DNA of 52,847 nt from an uncultured Ruminococcus sp. (GTDB taxonomy: Bacteria > Bacillota > Clostridia > Oscillospirales > Acutalibacteraceae): NCBI GenBank assembly GCA_902790475.1, contig CADASG010000005.1, forward strand, positions 1 to 52,847, read 5' to 3'. Of this stretch, positions 50,354 to 52,847 are shown one piece after another. The notes beneath the pieces are model-generated. The model searched no databases. It saw only the letters and a list, made by a program, of their open reading frames with translations, and was not told the DNA's origin. The position numbers and the translations under genes were made by a program. Position 1 is the stretch's first letter, and each line of letters begins with the position of its first letter.

Positions 50354-52642
50354 ACTGTCATTCTCCTTTTCTTCCGTCTCGGTAACGGTCACGGTTTTTT
50401 CAGCCGAGGCTGCTTCTTTCGGATGGATACGAACAAGGTTAAGCCTCAAAGCGTTGGTTACTACGCAGAAGCTGGACAGGCTCATTGCCGCAGCACCGAA
50501 CATGGGATTCATCTGCCATCCCGTCAACGGTATCAAAGCGCCTGCTGCCAAGGGAATTCCGATCATATTATAGATAAACGCCCAGAACAGATTTTCGCGG
50601 ATGTTGCGCAGCGTTGCCCTGCCGAGACGGATCGCCGCCGGCACATCACTCAGACGGCTGTTGACCAGAACCACATCGGCGGCTTCGATAGCCACGTCAG
50701 TACCGGCACCGATAGCAATACCCACATCGGCGGTCGTCAGTGCAGGCGCGTCGTTGATGCCGTCGCCGACCATAGCGACCTTTCCGCGCTCCTTTAGCCT
50801 GCGGATGACCTCTTCCTTGCCGTCGGGCAGTACGCCTGCGACAACTTCGTCTACCCCTGTCTGTTTTCCGATCGCCTGTGCGGTGCGCTCATTATCACCC
50901 GTAAGCATTACGACCTGCATACCCATAGCGCGCAGATCTGCGACCGCTGCGGCGCTGTCGGGTTTTATCACGTCGGCAACAGCGATAACGCCGAGGATTT
51001 TATTTCCTTTTGAGAAATATAAAGGAGTTTTACCTTCCATCGCCCACTGCTCGGCACGAGAGATAACAGCTTGCGGCACCTCGCAGAATCGCGTTATAAA
51101 TCTTCGGTTGCCGCCTGCAAGCGTTTCGCCGTCTATCTCGGCAGACAAGCCGCTGCCCGGGATCGCCTTGAAGGACTCGGTGCCGAGCGGCTCGAGCTTC
51201 ATCTCCCGGGCGTATTCCATGATCGCCTGAGCCAGAGGATGCTCGCTTTTGCTCTCAAGAGAAACGGCAAAGCGCAGCAGCTCACTTTCCCCGATATCCT
51301 GTGCAAGAATATCCGTTACCACGGGCTTGCCCTGCGTGACTGTGCCCGTTTTATCAAGCGCCACGACCTTGATTTTGCCTGTTTCCTCCAGCGAAACGGC
51401 AGTTTTGAATAAAATTCCGTTTCGGGCTCCTACGCCGCTGCCGACCATTATCGCAACAGGCGTTGCCAGTCCCAGCGCGCACGGGCAGCTTATGACCAGT
51501 ACGGAGATCGCCCTTGCGACAGCTGTGCCGACAGGAGCGCCGATAATCAGCCATACAGCGAAGGTTATCATTGCTATACCTATAACTGTGGGTACAAAGA
51601 TCCCGGACACCTTGTCGGCTATTTTTGCTATCGGCGCCTTGGTAGCCGCAGCGTCGCCGACCATCTTTATGATCTGTGAAAGGGTGGTGTCCTCCCCAAC
51701 TCTGACCGCCTCGCAGCGAATATAACCTGAACGGTTCACTGTGGCTGCGGAAACCGCGCTGCCTGTTTCCTTGTCTACCGGAATGCTCTCGCCGGTTAGC
51801 GCCGACTCATCCACAGCGGTTGTACCCTCGAGTACCACTCCGTCCACGGGGATGCGTTCACCGGGGCGCACGACGAAAATATCGCCTCTGCGCACCGATT
51901 CGACATTTACCTCGGTTTCAACTCCGTCGCGCAAAACAACTGCGGTTTTCGGAGAAAGATCCATCAAGCTTTTAAGCGCGTCGGTGGTTCTGCCCTTTGA
52001 TCTCGCCTCCAGCAGCTTGCCTACGGTGATAAGCGTGAGTATCATAGCGGCGGACTCAAAATAGAAATCATGGCTGTATACAGAGGGATCCGCAGCAGCC
52101 GTCATCAAAAACAAAACAGCGGTGCTGTAGACAAAGGCTGCGCCTGAGCCGAGCGCGACAAGCGTATCCATATTCGGCGCACGGTGCAGCAAGCCTTTGA
52201 AACCGCTTATAAAAAACTTTTGATTGATAACCATGACGACCGCAGACAATAAAAGCTGCAGCAAGCCCATGGCGACCGGATTATTATGAAAAAACGGAGG
52301 TACGGGCAGTCCCAGCATGGAATGACCCATGGAAAAATACATAAGCACGAGCAAAAATCCCAGCGACGCTGACAGGCGCTTGAGGATTTTGGGGGATTCA
52401 GTATCGCGAAGCGCGTCGGAATCGGCGTGTTTGACTGCTTCGCCGCCCTTTAAGGACGCTGTGTAGCCTGCGTTTTGTACAGCGGCTATTATCTTCTGCG
52501 GCTCGGCGCTTCCCTCAACTCCCATTGAATTTGTCAAAAGACTGACCGAACAGGAGGTAACGCCGTCAACCTGTGAAACGGCTTTTTCCACACGCGCACT
52601 GCACGCGGCACAGCTCATTCCCCCTACATTATACTGTTCCAT
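50150..52642 (-). CDS. copA: Copper-translocating P-type ATPase with appended CopZ-like domain
   Basis: 830 residues. An N-terminal metal-binding domain carries GMSCAACSARV (C11, C14). The P1B-type core has TGES (284-287), the CPC metal site (386-388), DKTGT with phosphorylated D430, SEHPL (466-470) and GDGIND (626-631). A linker at about 745-763 leads to a second metal-binding domain at 764-830 with GMMCPHCEARV (C775, C778), the size of a free CopZ chaperone. It exports Cu+ from the cytoplasm. The start at 52642 has GGTG near it and a promoter at 52672-52699. Residue 764 is a methionine preceded by AAGGAG (50363-50368), so CopZ may also be made separately. Confidence 0.95.
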   Translation of the reverse strand: MEQYNVGGMSCAACSARVEKAVSQVDGVTSCSVSLLTNSMGVEGSAEPQKIIAAVQNAGYTASLKGGEAVKHADSDALRDTESPKILKRLSASLGFLLVLMYFSMGHSMLGLPVPPFFHNNPVAMGLLQLLLSAVVMVINQKFFISGFKGLLHRAPNMDTLVALGSGAAFVYSTAVLFLMTAAADPSVYSHDFYFESAAMILTLITVGKLLEARSKGRTTDALKSLMDLSPKTAVVLRDGVETEVNVESVRRGDIFVVRPGERIPVDGVVLEGTTAVDESALTGESIPVDKETGSAVSAATVNRSGYIRCEAVRVGEDTTLSQIIKMVGDAAATKAPIAKIADKVSGIFVPTVIGIAMITFAVWLIIGAPVGTAVARAISVLVISCPCALGLATPVAIMVGSGVGARNGILFKTAVSLEETGKIKVVALDKTGTVTQGKPVVTDILAQDIGESELLRFAVSLESKSEHPLAQAIMEYAREMKLEPLGTESFKAIPGSGLSAEIDGETLAGGNRRFITRFCEVPQAVISRAEQWAMEGKTPLYFSKGNKILGVIAVADVIKPDSAAAVADLRAMGMQVVMLTGDNERTAQAIGKQTGVDEVVAGVLPDGKEEVIRRLKERGKVAMVGDGINDAPALTTADVGIAIGAGTDVAIEAADVVLVNSRLSDVPAAIRLGRATLRNIRENLFWAFIYNMIGIPLAAGALIPLTGWQMNPMFGAAAMSLSSFCVVTNALRLNLVRIHPKEAASAEKTVTVTETEEKENDSMKTKINIEGMMCPHCEARVKAALEAVPEVESAEVSHKKGVAKVKLSAEIPFDTLKTAVEEEGYKVVS

Positions 52643-52671
52643 AAATTCACCTGCCTTATTCAGCTAATACT

Positions 52672-52699
52672 ATTATATACCACTTGCGGCATTTGTCAA
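52672..52699 (-). promoter_or_regulatory. Promoter of copA
   Basis: TTGACA (52699-52694), 16-base spacer and TATAAT (52677-52672) on the minus strand, 29 bases before the ATG. No CopY or CsoR palindrome was recognised. Confidence 0.78.
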
Positions 52700-52750
52700 C
52701 CGCGCCGAAATCAGCTGATCCGTGAGTACAGCATAATACCGTTTTTACAA

Positions 52751-52847
52751 ATCGAGTAGGGTGAAATTTCTCCGCCCTCTCACACCACCGTACGTGCCGT
52801 TCGGCATACGGCGGTTCAATTCAATTTCAAAGTATGCTGTCTAAGAT
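52751..52847 (-). mobile_element. 3' end of a group II intron, continuing beyond the window
   Basis: On the minus strand the sequence GAACCGCCGTATGCCGAACG, then GCACGTACGGTGGTGTGAGAG, folds like group II intron domain V. It is followed by a short domain VI-like stem and CCTACTCGAT, the usual 3' terminus, near 52751. The triad position reads CGC-like, as in bacterial class C introns. The body and any ltrA reverse transcriptase lie to the right, outside the window. It sits about 50 bases upstream of the copA promoter in the same orientation. Confidence 0.72.

Overview
The window looks like a chromosomal segment of a Gram-positive, endospore-forming anaerobe of the Clostridia, most likely Oscillospirales/Ruminococcaceae. 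I infer this from sigK (mother-cell sigma factor), the dipicolinate synthase pair dpaA-dpaB, ribonuclease M5, a tagG/tagH-type exporter, a flavodiiron protein with rubredoxin, a BspA-type leucine-rich-repeat surface protein, and cohesin and dockerin modules of the kind found in cellulosome- or amylosome-forming ruminococci. Most genes lie on the minus strand. No tRNA, rRNA or CRISPR array was seen.

Layout. 1-1079: broken, edge-truncated LRR surface protein. 1432-4586: two-gene redox unit (aldo/keto reductase, then a membrane/SUMF1/flavodoxin fusion) behind a consensus promoter bracketed by two palindromic operators. 5031-7224: exonuclease III, divergent sigK, RNase M5. 7224-11472: hit - PRTase - comEC - holA - rnmV operon. 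11588-13299: lipoprotein plus SGNH-like envelope protein. 13493-16336: der-plsY and yceD-rpmF. 16561-22826: P-loop protein, pgi, D,D-carboxypeptidase, ispF, ispD, O-acetylhomoserine sulfhydrylase and a zinc-ribbon membrane protein. 23105-24561: dpaA-dpaB behind a sigma-K-like promoter. 24732-26216: DUF1846 protein. 26267-29295: operon for a membrane-anchored two-cohesin protein, a DUF5640-like protein and a FliB-type lysine methylase. 29448-32309: Ca2+/Na+ antiporter and a four-module flavodiiron protein. 32368-37275: acyltransferase, ECF sigma/membrane partner pair, and polysaccharide ABC exporter. 37713-44203: cyclophilin lipoprotein and two secreted dockerin proteins. 44401-47940: zur-znuA-znuC-znuB-lipoprotein zinc operon with two perfect Zur-like operators. 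48227-52642: cytidylate-kinase-like protein, M23 (SpoIIQ-like) peptidase, and a copper ATPase with an appended CopZ domain. 52751-52847: 3' end of a group II intron running off the window.

How the parts fit. Sporulation is represented by sigK, by dpaAB with a matching sigma-K-like promoter, and possibly by the M23 protein. Surface assembly is represented by one membrane-anchored cohesin protein and two secreted dockerin proteins, suggesting a scaffold-and-client system, although no glycoside hydrolase is present here. Metal handling is represented by the zinc uptake operon and the copper pump.

Between the genes there is a family of palindromic repeats with AGGCAA ends (three full copies and several partial ends), plus two other MITE-like elements. 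Three of these elements start within 6-8 bases of a stop codon. The most rewarding items for follow-up are the fusion protein and its operators, the cohesin-FliB operon, the possible internal copZ start inside copA, the Zur operators, and the Shine-Dalgarno-masking hairpin upstream of the M23 gene.
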